Positions 1 through 10,364 of a stretch of DNA of 20,129 nucleotides are shown one piece after another. The DNA lies in contig NWUY0300048900.1 of NCBI GenBank assembly GCA_004151065.3, forward strand, positions 7,069 to 27,197, read 5' to 3'. The translations under genes and the position numbers were made by a program. Position 1 is the stretch's first letter. Each line of letters starts with the position of its first letter. Below the pieces are notes generated by a model. It was not told where the DNA came from and did not search any database. It worked only from the letters and a program-made list of their open reading frames with translations. The stretch comes from Larix sibirica. Its lineage: Eukaryota > Streptophyta > Pinopsida > Pinales > Pinaceae.

Positions 1-2861
1 TAGTGGTTTATTGAGTGAAGCCCCCGTGGTCATGCCTAACTTGAATAAGCCATTGTTGTAGATCCTCCTAGAGTTGTTCAGTGGCTGATTCCTGAAGGTC
101 AAGATGCCATATGTGGCTAGGCATCCAATGTCTGATATCCTGTTGATTCTCTAAATCCCAGTAAGCTTGGAATTTTTCTTGATTTGGAATTTGAAAAGAA
201 ATTTGCATGTGCTGGAGGTTGTGGGCAGATTCTAGACTTGGAAGCTGGTTCCAGGAGTCTGACCAAAAATTGGCAAAGAGGCTATCATGTATTTCCCAGA
301 AGCTGTGTTGTTGGATTAAATGATGCTGAAGATTAGCAGCATTCCAGATGAGTGACTCGTGCATGTCCAGGGAATAGTGAATCATATTCTGAGGGAGCCA
401 ATTGTCGGCATAGGGAGACAGACGATGTCCCACTTGACCAAAGACCACTTGTGAGTATTCTTGTCGCCACTCCAAAGAAAGGTTCACTGAAGAGTTCTGA
501 TGGATTTGGTCACCCATTTGGGCGCAGCTAAGACAGAAAAAAGATATAAAGGCATAGCTTGGAGAATATAATTGATAAGGACTAAACGACTAGCAAGGTT
601 AAGAGGGTGAAAGGTCCAGGATGAGAGCCTTTGGGTAAGCTTGTCGAGGCGGTCTTTCCAAGAAAAGTTTTTAAGAGCAGAGTCAATCAGAGGGGCTCCA
701 AGATATTTCGAGGGGAGGGTAGAGATGGGAAAGCCCATAATTCTAGAAATGTTTCCTTATGTGGTTGGGGGCATGTTGAAAAATAATATGTGTGATTTAT
801 CAAGGTTGAGGGACATGCCCGAGGAATCTGAGAAGGTGGACAGAATGTTGTGAAGTGCTCTTGTTTCCTGGACAGAGGGGTGTCCTAGGAGCAAGTTGTC
901 ATCCACAAACTGTTGATAAGTGAGAGGGGTGTGGTCATGAAGGACAAGACCTTTCAAAGTACCGGTAGAACGAACTTGTCATAGCATGCAACCAAGACTC
1001 TCGGCCATGAGGATGAAGATAAAGGGAGAGAGGGGGTCACCTTGACGAATGCTACGGGAGGGGGTAAAGGTTTTGGAAGGGACTCCATTGATAAAGACAG
1101 AGAAAAAAGAAGAGGAGATTAGGGGAAGGATCCAGTGAACCCAGGAGGGAGAGAAGCCAAAATCCAGAAGGATTTGTTCAATGAAATTCCAGTTGAGCTT
1201 GTCAAAAGCCTTTGAGAGATCAAGTTTAAGGATTATTTCGGGTTTTTTGGTGATTTGAGAGAGTGAATGAACTCGTGAGCAATAGCTATAGGGTGATACT
1301 TACCAGGATTTGCTGCATTTTCTTCCTTGGGGATGAGTGTGAGGAAGGTGCAATTGAGGGCCGGAAGGACCCGTTGCTTGGTGCGAGATTCCTCCACCAG
1401 TTCCCAGATCTCATTTTTTAGCAGATCCCAACATAAATGAAAGAAGTTAATGGTGAAGCCATCAGGTCCCGGTGATTTGTCCTCTTTCATTTGTTTCACA
1501 GATGTCTCTATTTCCTTGAGTGAGAATGGTTGCATGAGAGAGACATTGTGATCCTCATTGACTAGATAGGGGATGTGAGAAGCAACTTGTTTAATGGCAA
1601 CGTCTCAAGAATTATCATTTTCAGTAAGAAGATCCTCATAGAAAGATATGAGCTCGGCTTCAATGTCCTTATGAGTCTCCAATCGGGTGCCATCAGCTTT
1701 CCTGAGATAAGTAATTATGTTGTGCATGCGATGTTGAATGGTGGAGCGATGGAAGAAGGCAGTGTTGCGATCCCCTTCTTTCAACCAATTGATTCTTGAT
1801 TTTTGCTTCCATAGAGTTTCCTCTTGTTTGGATCGCTCCTCAATTTGAGAGAGGAGGTCTTTTTCCTGTTTGTCATTTTCCTCCGATCTACCATTAGTGA
1901 TGATTTACTACTGAAGATACTCCATTTTATGTTCCAGATGAGCTTTATCTGTGAAGATGTTGCCAAAAACAAGCTTATGCCATTTCTTGAGGTGAATATT
2001 TAGGAGCTTGAGATTTTTCTACATTTTATACATCATTGAGGCTCCTGAGACATAGGTAGAAGACCACCAACTCTTGATTATTTTTGAGAAATATGGGTGA
2101 GAGAGACAGAATTTCTCAAACTTGAAGGGATTTCTATGGGAAAGATCATTGTGTTGCCATTGGAAACAAATGGGCCAGTGATATGATCCTGTAGTGGGAA
2201 GAATGGTAGCTATAAGTTCTTCATTCTGAAGGGAAAGAGCTTCCGAGATAAGAAAGCGGTCCAGCCTAGAAGCTATCTAAGAAGCTCCTCCATGTTGGTT
2301 ATTCCAAGTGAAGATGCCATTGTTGGTCTCCAGATCCACTAGGTCGTTACGATCGATGTAATCCTTAAACAAAAGATATTCTTGGGAGAGGGTTCTTCGC
2401 CCTCCTTTTTTTTCCTACAGCGAGGAGATAAGATTGAATTCCCCTCCAATAATGCTAAGGGGTCAATGATGTTCCTGACTGAGATAATTTAGGTGATCGA
2501 GAAAATTTAGCTTATGTTCTGTGGTCTAGGGGCCATAGACATTCGAGAGCTAGCCGTGAATGTCGGTTCCTATGAGGTGGAAACGAGCAGAGATAGAGTG
2601 TCGTGTAGCAATGAAGTTGTCTAGAGTAATGTATGCGGGGCTCCAGGATATAGCTAGCCCCCCTGAGGAACCAGCTGCATCCACGCAAACTGATCTTATT
2701 CCTTTCTAGAGACGATACATTAGTGTTTCCATGTTGTTGCTATTAGATTTGGTTTCTTGGATCATCAGAATAGTTGGTTTTTCCCGCATGAGCTTCTTTT
2801 TCAAGATTATGTGCTTGCTGGGGCTATTGATACTTCTTATATTCCATGAAATCACTTTCAT
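1..2861 (-). pseudogene. LINE ORF2: endonuclease and reverse transcriptase, broken and cut by the window edge
   Basis: The ATG at 2861-2859 starts MKVISWNIRSI, the typical opening of an apurinic-type endonuclease. QETK (catalytic glutamate), IASRLDRFLIS and a GYHWPI-type end follow. The GDFN motif reads GGEFN and the SDH motif reads SYH, so two active-site positions are altered. The reverse transcriptase begins with KEDKSPGPDGF (about 1480) and FLTLIPKEENAANPGKY. Next come LDLSKAFD (about 1215, motif A), IRQGDPLSPFIF (about 1040) and FVDDNLLLG (about 900, motif C, both aspartates kept). The thumb has LPSKYLGAPL and LSSWTFHPLNLASRLVLI. The endonuclease holds many stops; frameshifts lie near 1245 and in 520-380. 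From about 380 to 68 an open stretch (FWEIHDSLFANFWSDSW) continues the protein toward the left edge. Confidence 0.88.
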
Positions 2862-3082
2862 TGAGAACTGATGGAGTCGGGGGGGAAGAACTATGTGAGC
2901 TAAGCATATTTCCCTGATTCAACAAGCCTGGTTCCAAGGATCTCAATTCTTTGAAGATCAGATTTTCTACCTCTCTTTTTGGATTCTCTGAAAACTCTTT
3001 ATGTATCTTTAGATCCATTGTTTGAGATTCCAAGTATGGCTCGGGATTTGGCTTTGTTGAGGATGTCTTTTAAGAGTTGGAT

Positions 3083-4349
3083 CTATTTGGGGGCGATAGC
3101 ATGGAATGCTTTTTTCTTCCAAGCATCTTCCAAACTATTGAGATCAAGATCCCCCAATTCAATGTCTCCCATATCTTCATCCATTAGAACATTGAAATAT
3201 GAGGCAGGGCTGAGGCTGTTGGAAGCCGGAATCAACTCGTCCAAAGGGTTGGCAGATTGAGAAGTACCAACAATAGCAGTCTTGGGCACCTTGGTCAAAA
3301 TTTTGGCTTGCTTTCCCCCCTGGTGAAGTTTCTTGACTGCAAGTTGATTGGCGAGTTCACCAATGTCCTTCTCTTCTTGTTGATCAGCTAGGGCTTCAAA
3401 GTTGTTTCTTGTGACTGGAATGGAGGACTTACTAACAGTGGGATTTTTCCGTCCTTTTTTCTTTTTGTTGTTGAATTTTTTGTAGCCTTCTTTGTTTATG
3501 TCTGAGGCTTGGTTTGTATCCAAGATGGGCTTGTTCAAAGGGCAGTCTCGAAATAGGTTCCCATGCTCATGGCACTTTCTGCATCTAAAGGGAACATGGT
3601 CGTAGTCCACTGGTTGAATCCATTTAGTGTCTTCATGAGCTAGGACAATGGAATCAAGAAGAGATCTAGCTATGTACATGTAGATGCATATTCGAGGATA
3701 GGATGTGTACCTGTTTTGTCTGGTCTGATTCGCAATATTGACGAACTGACCCCGAGAGTTTCCTATATCAATGAGGGTTTCTTCATCCCAATAATCCCGA
3801 GGGAGAGAGTATAAAAGAACCTAGACTGGTTCCCAAGAGAAATTTTCAGTGTCAAGGTTGAAGCGTTCAATCCAATTTCGGAGGAACAGGCCAACCAAGT
3901 TGAAGAAATAAGGGCCCCCTTCAAGAATGCGATCTCTGTCATCAAGCCTAGAGAAGATGATGGTGAAAAATCCTTTATAGCCTAGCTCCAGATAGAAATG
4001 TGCTTTTGGCTTCCATTTACTGGAAATCCAGTTGAGAAGGGCTTTCTCCGTTGGCCATATGCCTATGAAATTCCCAATAAGGGTATACGTCTTCATATGT
4101 TCGATTCTGGCATTGATTTATGATGGAGGGAGATTAATATAAGGTCTCTCAGCAGATTTAGCAATGCATGTGTGAGTTATTTCCTTATCAGATTCTTGGG
4201 TCTCCTTTGAAGGTGTATCTCTGTTTTCAGTGTGAACAGTTTGTGCTTGATCTTCGTTCTCATGAGCGGCAGCAGAGGAAATGTTGTCCAAGGGCGGCGT
4301 AGAGTCATTCGAGTTCAAGTATTTTAGGGAGAGACTTGGCAGAGGCCAT
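3083..4349 (-). pseudogene. LINE ORF1: DUF4283-like domain plus damaged CCHC zinc knuckle
   Basis: Read from the ATG at 4349-4347 (product begins MASAKSLP). A one-base frameshift must follow soon, because the rest lies in another frame. From about 4096 to 3740 the product resembles DUF4283, the RNA-binding-like domain common in plant LINE ORF1 proteins (segments KALLNWISSKW, RILEGGPYFF and LPRDYWDEE). Stops interrupt it at 4118-4120 and near 3821-3823; the second falls just after WEPV, where the family normally continues. A zinc knuckle follows at 3583-3542 (CRKCHEHGNLFRDC). The spacing fits C-x2-C-x4-H-x4-C, but the position of the essential histidine holds asparagine. The lysine-rich tail (KKKKGRK) and acidic end run to the stop at 3083. 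In a live element this protein would coat the RNA. Confidence 0.82.
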
Positions 4350-4581
4350 GGGCAGCTACAAGCAAAGCGAAGGGGGGGGCGACAGGAGCAAGAACGATAG
4401 GGAAGAAGACAAGCTAGGGTTTGCAAGGGGGCAGAGCAAGCAGAGCATCCTCGCTCAAAGCATCTCTAGATCTATAATATTTTCATGTTTAGGAGGATAC
4501 TTGCAGTTAAGTACGACTTGAAGAAGAAATTATTATGTGCAATAAACCTACTACATGGCTCCTTCATTTATCTATTTCGCG

Positions 4582-4640
4582 ATGGATACCTACAGTTAAC
4601 TATTTTGTGGAGGCTACCTACAGTTAACTATTATGTGGTG
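4582..4640. repeat. Short tandem repeat, about 27-30 bp unit
   Basis: The segment tacctacagttaactatt followed by t/a and tgtgg occurs twice in a row, each time after a gg(a/c)tac-type start. Weaker related pieces lie at about 4495 (gatacttgcagttaagtac) and 4638 (ggctacttgttgc). This looks like a small local duplication in non-coding DNA next to the LINE 5' end. Confidence 0.6.
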
Positions 4641-4746
4641 GCTACTTGTTGCAACACTACACTCCACACGTTGGATTATACTACGTGTTGAGAACATATA
4701 ACGAATAATAGTTAATGTTTTGGGTCTATTTAACAACAAGAAACCT

Positions 4747-4806
4747 AGGAGGCCAACTGACATGAGAGGAGGCCAACTGGCATGAGAGGAGGACAACTGA
4801 CATGTG
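4747..4806. repeat. 3 x 20 bp tandem repeat
   Basis: The unit aggaggccaactgacatgag is repeated three times without spacers (4747-4766, 4767-4786, 4787-4806). There is one mismatch in the second copy and two in the third. No coding role is visible. Confidence 0.9.
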
Positions 4807-5628
4807 AAGAGCGAACAATGAAGGAGACGGGTGAGGCAAATTGAAAGGCCAGCATTGTCATTCTTAGTTAAATTCTTGGTAACAATTTTTTTTTCTATTT
4901 CTCTTATTTGTTTTTATCTCTTTTCATTTATGCCTAGCTTCAATGTTTATGTTTCTCCATTTTTTTATCTCTTTTCATGTGTGCTCATCTTCCTTGAAGT
5001 GATTGTTCACATAAATTTTTATAGATTTTCCCATTAACATGGGAAATGAATGGCCATTGGCAATCAATTCATATTGGTGTGTCTAGCAAATTTTTGTGTG
5101 CTAGCCTTAATGAACGTCTCTAGGGATGCAAGCTAAGATGGCTTAACTACTTACTCGATGGTTTTAAACAGTGTATTCGATTTTTTTTAACACTATGCAA
5201 TTTCACTTCAAAATGAGTAATTGGTCATACACCCATAGGCCATTATCAGTAAAATTTTTATGTTTCTCTACATAGCTTCGCCTCTACTCTCTTTTATTCT
5301 TCGATTTGTTTTATCTCTTTTCATTTATGCCAAAGGAATTATGCCCATATTCCTTGGACATATAATCTATTTTGAAGATCTGTTTATATGAATTTGCACA
5401 CCATGTTCTCTATATGTATATATTTTGATGTATAGCATGTTTTGATGTATGAATGTAGTTGTGGATAAGTGAGATATTTTTTGAGGTGATAGTGGGTGTA
5501 CTTCCTTGAATAGTTGTCAATCATAGAACTGGGTCCATTGAGTCCACCTACCACATTTGGGTCCAATTACTTCATTTGGGTCAGCTTATCTTTGATCGTG
5601 GAAGAATGCTAGTTTTTGAGGTAACATT

Positions 5629-5653
5629 TTTCACCACCATTGATGGGGACGTT
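5629..5653 (+). other. Possible eroded primer-binding region of the gypsy element
   Basis: The stretch caccaccattgatggggacg lies about 120 bases before the gag-like ATG. Several plant Ty3/gypsy elements have a GC-rich primer-binding region ending in ggggac at this place. The differences here are mostly G to A or C to T, as expected for old methylated DNA. The match is short and made by eye only. Confidence 0.25.
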
Positions 5654-5768
5654 TTAGGCTGCTGGGTCAAATCCCTAACTCTCTAGAAAGAACTCCATAT
5701 TTGGTAAGAAGGTTTAGGTAATTTTTTTCTTTTTTAATTTGGTAATATTAATGTTGAGTACTAAATTG

Positions 5769-6333
5769 ATGGCCTCATCTAGTGACTCCACTGAAGAAAA
5801 AACAACAAAGAAGTACACTGCAAAACATAGCCCTCAACTATTGATCTCATTGTCAAGTGTGGGGGTGAGCACGTCTATCAATCAAGAAGAAAATATCATT
5901 CCTGTGGCTCCACACATTTTGGCATCAATGCAAAGATGATATAGAATTTTATGATGAAGAATGGGTACATGATTTCTTTGACCAACTAGATTTCTCGGGG
6001 GTCCCGAGATACCCTAATCAACTTCATGGATTTGATCTGTACAAGGATGGAAGAAATACATCCCAAAATTTCATGAAGATAAGGATTAGCCGATTGGCAA
6101 TGGTTATATCATTTATGAAGGGTATTCCAAACTTAAAATTGATTCATGAAGATGTTAAGATGAAGATGTTCACGTTGTCTTTCGAACTAATGGACAATGA
6201 TGTATACAATTATTCCCTGTCCTTGGATATAATTATTCTCAATCATGATGTATACGATTATATATACAATTATTCCCTATCCTTGTATATAATTATTCCC
6301 AATTATTTTGAAAATTTCCTAAATTTTATTTAA
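5769..6333 (+). pseudogene. gag-like fragment of Ty3/gypsy element, one frameshift
   Basis: The ATG at 5769-5771 opens MASSSDSTEEKTTKKYTA and stays open to the stop at 5937-5939. A one-base shift near 5934 then gives a second open stretch, from DDIEFYDEEWVHDFFDQLDF through about 6210 and on to 6333. It contains LIHEDVKMKMFTLSFE (about 6139-6186), which looks like the gag segment of plant Ty3/gypsy elements where a HEDV-type turn precedes a K/RMF-L-SLE helix. The WY-x-LP part that usually follows has been replaced by a tandem duplication rich in Tyr and Asn (6201-6300). In a live element this would be the capsid protein. The gag call rests on the short motif, the position before pol and the shared orientation. 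Confidence 0.5.
6201..6300. repeat. 60 bp direct duplication
   Basis: Positions 6201-6240 and 6261-6300 match at 36 of 40 bases (core tacaattattccct); the offset is 60 bases. The duplication sits in the gag-like open frame and extends it to 6333, so the end of that frame is not ancestral protein. Confidence 0.8.
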
Positions 6334-7510
6334 TAAGGATGTTTTTCTTTTATTTTTCTTTTATGTCATCCTTTACTTATTACATCTAGATAAGTTGATA
6401 AGATCCTTCCTATAATTATTTCTCTCCAATAATTTACTCAATAACCTCTAATCTTTTGTTATGCGCTTAATAATTGTTGTTCAGACTTTCTCTCAAATAT
6501 CTTTTGCATTTTCTTCTTGGTTTATTTGATGAAAGTTTTGTTCAACCCTTCAAAATTAGCTTCTAAAATTAAGCATATTAATATATTTCACTGAGAAAAT
6601 GAAAAAATGCATTCACAAATAGCATGAGAAATGTCAATATATACACAATTATGAGCCACATACTAATAAATGAAAATGCATATAGATATATAAGAAACTT
6701 TATGAAATAAATGGAGTTTCTACCCAAAATGATGAAGTTACTGGAACCATCAAAATTAGCTTCTAACATTAACCAAAGTTATGGGTCACATATAATAGAT
6801 AGACATGTTGATATAAATATGCTCTCAGTACAAATGTTTTGCCTAGACCCATGAAGTTATAGGTAGGGTTGTTTCGAACCATAAAAATGATCTTCTGACA
6901 ATAACTAGAGCAATGTAATCACTAATAAATGAAAAACCACATTCACGAGTAGTTTTGGAATTGCCAATATATACATAAATTATGGGCCATAGAATAAAAA
7001 ATGAGCATGCCTATAAAAATATAGGAAACTGTATCCACTCTATAGACTTAAAAAATGGAGATGTTTCTTTTGTAAGCAAAGATTGGATGCTCTTGCTCGC
7101 AATGAAGCACCCATTGAATCTCATTCTTGATTTTATATATAATTGGCATATGTTACCAAAGGTTGCAAAATACAACAAATATTTTGGTGAAATTTTGTAT
7201 AAATAAAAGGAATTTTATAATGATAGACGCAATCCCCAGGAATCTACATGAATTTTTGTGCTATTCCTTTAGCAACACTCATATTGAAATTTTATACAAC
7301 CTCCATACATGGTAGAATAACCCATTTTTCTCTCCCTACTAAAAATTCCATACAAGAAAATTCATCTTCTTTGGTTTTATACTATACCTACAATGAAATC
7401 GTATGGGAATGTTTATGTGCAATGTTAAAGGAGGTGTACATGGTTCGAACCTTACACATAAAGTCACAAGTTAAGGGAAATGTCCTTGCACAAACTCTAT
7501 TGTTGCCTAG
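6334..7510. other. AT-rich interval with degenerate tandem repeats, no assignable gene
   Basis: This lies between the gag-like and protease-like pieces. 6545-7030 holds degenerate repeats (separate entry). The open frames at 6982-7206 (74 codons) and 7248-7571 (107 codons, including VWECLCAMLKEVYMVRTLHI) match no family I know. They overlap in different frames and run through repeats. They could be eroded gag-pol sequence or a decayed host gene fragment; I cannot decide. Confidence 0.4.
6545..7030. repeat. Degenerate tandem repeat array
   Basis: A segment beginning caaaattagcttctaa recurs near 6552, 6755 and, more weakly, 6880 (aaaaatgatcttctgac). A linked segment with gcattcacaaatag, caatatatacac, a ttatg-gccac core and aaatgaaaatgc at 6594-6700 recurs at about 6926-7030. 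A third weak form (ttatgggtcacatata) is at 6779. The spacing is irregular, about 126-330 bases, as in an old array with internal losses. Confidence 0.65.
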
Positions 7511-7650
7511 TGTTTCTAATTTAAGTGGATCATTTCAAGTTTCTAGGAAATTTGCAGTGTTTCTAATTTAAGTGGATCATTTCAAGTTTCTAGGAAATTT
7601 GTAGTGTTTCTAATTTAAGTGGATCATTTCAAGTTTCTAGGAAATTTGTA
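7511..7650. repeat. 3 x 47 bp nearly perfect tandem repeat
   Basis: The unit starts tgtttctaatttaagtggat and ends gaaatttg(c/t)ag. It begins at 7511, 7558 and 7605. The copies are identical except for one or two bases at the unit ends. Near identity in an otherwise decayed region points to a recent expansion. The unit is not a multiple of three, so no protein repeat is implied. Confidence 0.93.
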
Positions 7651-8890
7651 TGGGGGAGCCTTATTAAGGCACATGAAGGATATGTTCTTTAAGATGGAGA
7701 TGAATACTTGGGATTATTGGAAGAATTACCACATTGAATGAGGTTCCCATTACTTTTGTTGATATTGTAGAGGTACCTAGTTTATGGCATCTCAAATCTT
7801 GGAGTAATTCAACTAGTTTAGTATCCAAAATGATACCATAATTTTTATTTATTTACTTGTAACAAGTCAACGTGCTAAGTTGAGCCAATCCACCACCTTT
7901 GATGCAAGCCAATCCGACCCCCTATGATGTGAGAAGAGAAAAACCCAAATGACAACAAATGGCACTTGACCATATGATACTATTTAAACAAGGATGTTCA
8001 TTACCTCGCAAGGAAGGATTCTTTGGACCTCACTTCACTTGTTTACTAAGATAAACAATTAACTAATTGGATGGTGGTTCAACTTGGTTAGCTGTGAGTG
8101 TTTTTACTAGTGGTTATAGGTATGAACCCAACTATTAATCACAACCCAACGTTCACTGGTTTGAACACCATGGGAATGAAAAATGATCTACGTCCCAAAA
8201 CTTCATTAGGCCAAAATCACAATGTCTGTGCTGCCTCTATTTATCGGGATATCTATTGAGTAAGAACATCTAAGCATAAATATTTCTAAAATAGGGATAT
8301 CAAGATAACCCAAACCATGTAGGTAATTGACCCAAATGATAGAAAATGGCACTGTTAATTTTCATTTTTGTTTTTATATAACACATTTTTGGTCGAAAAG
8401 AAGTTTCGACCGACAATATGTTTTTGGTTGAAATCATGTTTTCAATCGAAAAAGTATTTTACCTTAAATTTCTTTTCGAGCAACAATGAATAAAAATTAG
8501 ATTGCACAAATTTCAAGGCCCCTATCAAGTTTAACTTTTAACTAAAAATATTATTTGGTCGAAAAAGTGAGAAATGTCAATTTTCCCACATAATTATTGT
8601 GAAATACTAACTAAGATTAATGTTTTCACCCAAGTTCCACTAGGATTCTGATTTACTTCAAGTTCAACCTTTGCCTCCTTATGTATAACAATAAATAGAG
8701 GGTATGATAAGCTCTTATGCAATTAGTCATAACAAAAGAGGAGAGGAAATAGTTAGTAAACTATGTATACCATAGGGACCTATGAGTAGGTTTCCATAAT
8801 CCCACTAGTAACAGACATAGTTCCATATAACTATTGCTTTGTGATTTATGGGATCAAGGTTCATTCAATAAACTATAACAATGAAACCAT
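7651..8890. other. No gene recognised; small palindromes near 8.4 kb
   Basis: No convincing coding sequence is seen. A near-repeat (cccaaatga, four to six varying bases, aaatggcac) occurs at about 7936 and 8331. A cluster of palindromes sits at 8385-8570 (separate entry). The remainder is plain AT-rich DNA, possibly the eroded gag-protease part of the gypsy element. Confidence 0.4.
8385..8570. repeat. Cluster of GGTCGAAA palindromes, possible MITE-like remnant
   Basis: ggtcgaaa (8391-8398) and tttcgacc (8404-8411) form a perfect 8 bp stem with a 5-base loop. A second, weaker copy follows at about 8427-8449 (ggttgaaa / tttcaatc). The word ttggtcgaaaaag recurs at about 8558-8570. Several copies of one palindromic word within 190 bases suggest the end of a small non-autonomous transposon. 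No target-site duplication was identified. Confidence 0.45.
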
Positions 8891-9160
8891 TTGATGCCTA
8901 CATGTGGGACGTCACTGGGATTTCTATCACTAGAGTGGGCGGGTAGACCTTGGCTAGCCGCAATTGATGCATATATAGGCTATAATATAGGGGATATGAC
9001 CATCACCAATGGTCAATCACATAAAATGATAGCTATTTATACCTGTACAAAACCCTCAATTGTTTACATAGACACCTCTATGGATATGTCAAGAAGGAGA
9101 GCATATAGATTCAACTACCATACATCCAATCCTCACCATAGAAACTACTATCACACATAG
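8891..9160 (+). pseudogene. Aspartic protease C-terminal remnant of Ty3/gypsy pol
   Basis: The frame contains GRPWLAAIDAYIGYNIGDMT then ITNGQ. The LGRPWL-x-x-x-x-A-x-I sequence followed by a G-x-MTI-x-NG turn is characteristic of the last part of plant Ty3/gypsy proteases, here with alanine in place of the first leucine. The catalytic D-S/T-G part is not visible upstream, so this is only the end of the domain. The continuation toward the reverse transcriptase (9160-9610) is too eroded to follow, with stops in all plus frames. Confidence 0.6.
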
Positions 9161-9611
9161 GGACATTGATGAGGATATATCTATTTCGAATTACATGCAA
9201 AATGTGTTCCATAGTTCTATTAAATTACAAGAATACAATGGTAGGGATGAAGAGCAAAACTGTGATGATCAGGCCTATTAGTAGAATTTGTTCTCTACTA
9301 AAAAATAATATCAAATAATAAAAACTCTAGAGTTTTTATCTAACAAAAATCCAAAAATCAATAGCCAATTGAATTATGTCCAAGAACATCAAACAATATA
9401 AATCCTCACAAAACATAGGTCAATCTTTTCCTAGGACTATAAAGGCATCCAAGAAATCCATCCCAGCATTTGTACCCATCATATCTGCATCAAAATGATT
9501 TCTTCCAATCACCCAACCTCAAATAAGGATGAATCCTACATTGAAACACACAGTGAAAATAGAGCGACAATAACTTTTGGATGCTAATTTCATATATTCC
9601 ATTTCTAATGG

Positions 9612-10332
9612 TTAATGGCTATCACCTCTAGTTATTTCACCTAAGAAAGGAAGAAAGTGGAGAATATGTGTAGATTGTATAGAACTCAAAAAGAAACAAG
9701 AAAGGATAATTTTCCCTTGCCTTTCATTGATAATTGATTAGATGCATTATTTGGTAAAAGTAATTTCTTTCTTAGATGGGTTTAGTAAGTATAATCAAAT
9801 TTAGATCAACCAAAAGGGTTAAGATAAAACAACATTTACTTGTCCATGGGGGACATTTTTCTATAGAGTCATTCCATTTGGATTATGTAATGCCCCTGCA
9901 ACTTTTCAGAGTGTTGTTTAAAGGATATTTTCAAAGTTAGTGCATGACAATGTTGAGATCTACATGGATGACTTTATTACCTATGGAAATGCATTTCAAG
10001 AAGCCTACAACAAATTGGAGAATGTCTTGAAAATATGTTAAGAAATTATCTTATCATTAAGCAATGAGAAATGCCTCATGCTCATGAGCATATTCTTAAG
10101 ATACCACATATCTCCTAATGGCATTGATGTAGATCCATCCAATGTAACTATCATCTAACACTTTCCAACACCACTAAAACAAAAGGATGTTAGAATATTA
10201 TTAGGACATGGATGTTATTATAGAAGATTCATAAAGGATTTTAGCAAGTTGGTAGACCTTTGTTTACCCTACTTTCCAAGAATGCAAAATTATGTTGGTC
10301 AACATATTGTCAAAGGACATTTAACAACATGA
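9612..10332 (+). pseudogene. Ty3/gypsy reverse transcriptase, broken
   Basis: One frame can be followed with interruptions. It shows KKGRKWRICVDCIELKKK (about 9643-9696), FLDGFSKYNQI (about 9769, motif A aspartate kept), TFTCPWGTFFYRVIPFGLCN (9833 on), APATFQ, then IYMDDF with the YMDD catalytic motif at 9961-9972. SLSNEKCLM, ISPNGIDVDPSN, LLGHGCYYRRFI and KDFSKL complete the palm and connection. Stops lie near 9739, 9805, 9817, 9919, 10039 and 10156. Between about 9740 and 9770 two small compensating indels change frame and restore it. The protein would copy the element's RNA into DNA; this copy is dead. Confidence 0.9.
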
Positions 10333-10364
10333 ATAGTGACAACCCTTATGTTACAAGGCCAAGG

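Larger units (their letters stand above)
1..4440 (-). mobile_element. Decayed L1-type LINE (non-LTR retrotransposon), 3' end outside window
   Basis: On the minus strand the order is ORF1 (nucleic-acid-binding protein), then ORF2 with endonuclease followed by reverse transcriptase. This is the layout of plant L1-type LINEs. The 5' boundary is not sharp: ORF1 starts near 4349, and the GC-richer leader seems to end around 4440-4460, where the DNA turns AT-rich. The left end of the window cuts ORF2 after the thumb region, so the expected zinc-binding domain, 3' tail and poly(A) lie outside. Many stops, several frameshifts and one internal deletion show that the copy cannot make its proteins. Orientation and identity are secure; boundaries are approximate. 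Confidence 0.9.
4441..5628. other. Non-coding AT-rich stretch with short repeats
   Basis: I see no gene here. The open frames are short and rich in Phe, Ile and Leu, as chance frames in AT-rich DNA are. The stretch holds two small tandem arrays (4582-4640 and 4747-4806) and a repeated piece of about 25 bases (tatctcttttcatttatgcc near 4914 and near 5315, with a weaker third form near 4967). Since gag-like coding begins at about 5769, part of this stretch could be the 5' LTR of the Ty3/gypsy element. I found no matching copy at its other end to prove that. Confidence 0.5.

Noticed and set aside
4831-5037. 68-codon Phe/Ser/Leu-rich plus frame as a membrane protein
   Set aside because: It is a T-rich chance frame with no charged or conserved pattern and no gene signals.
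7936-8355. Near-repeat cccaaatga...aaatggcac as target-site duplication or terminal repeats of an insertion
   Set aside because: The match is imperfect, is too long for a target duplication of known plant elements, and no element structure lies between.
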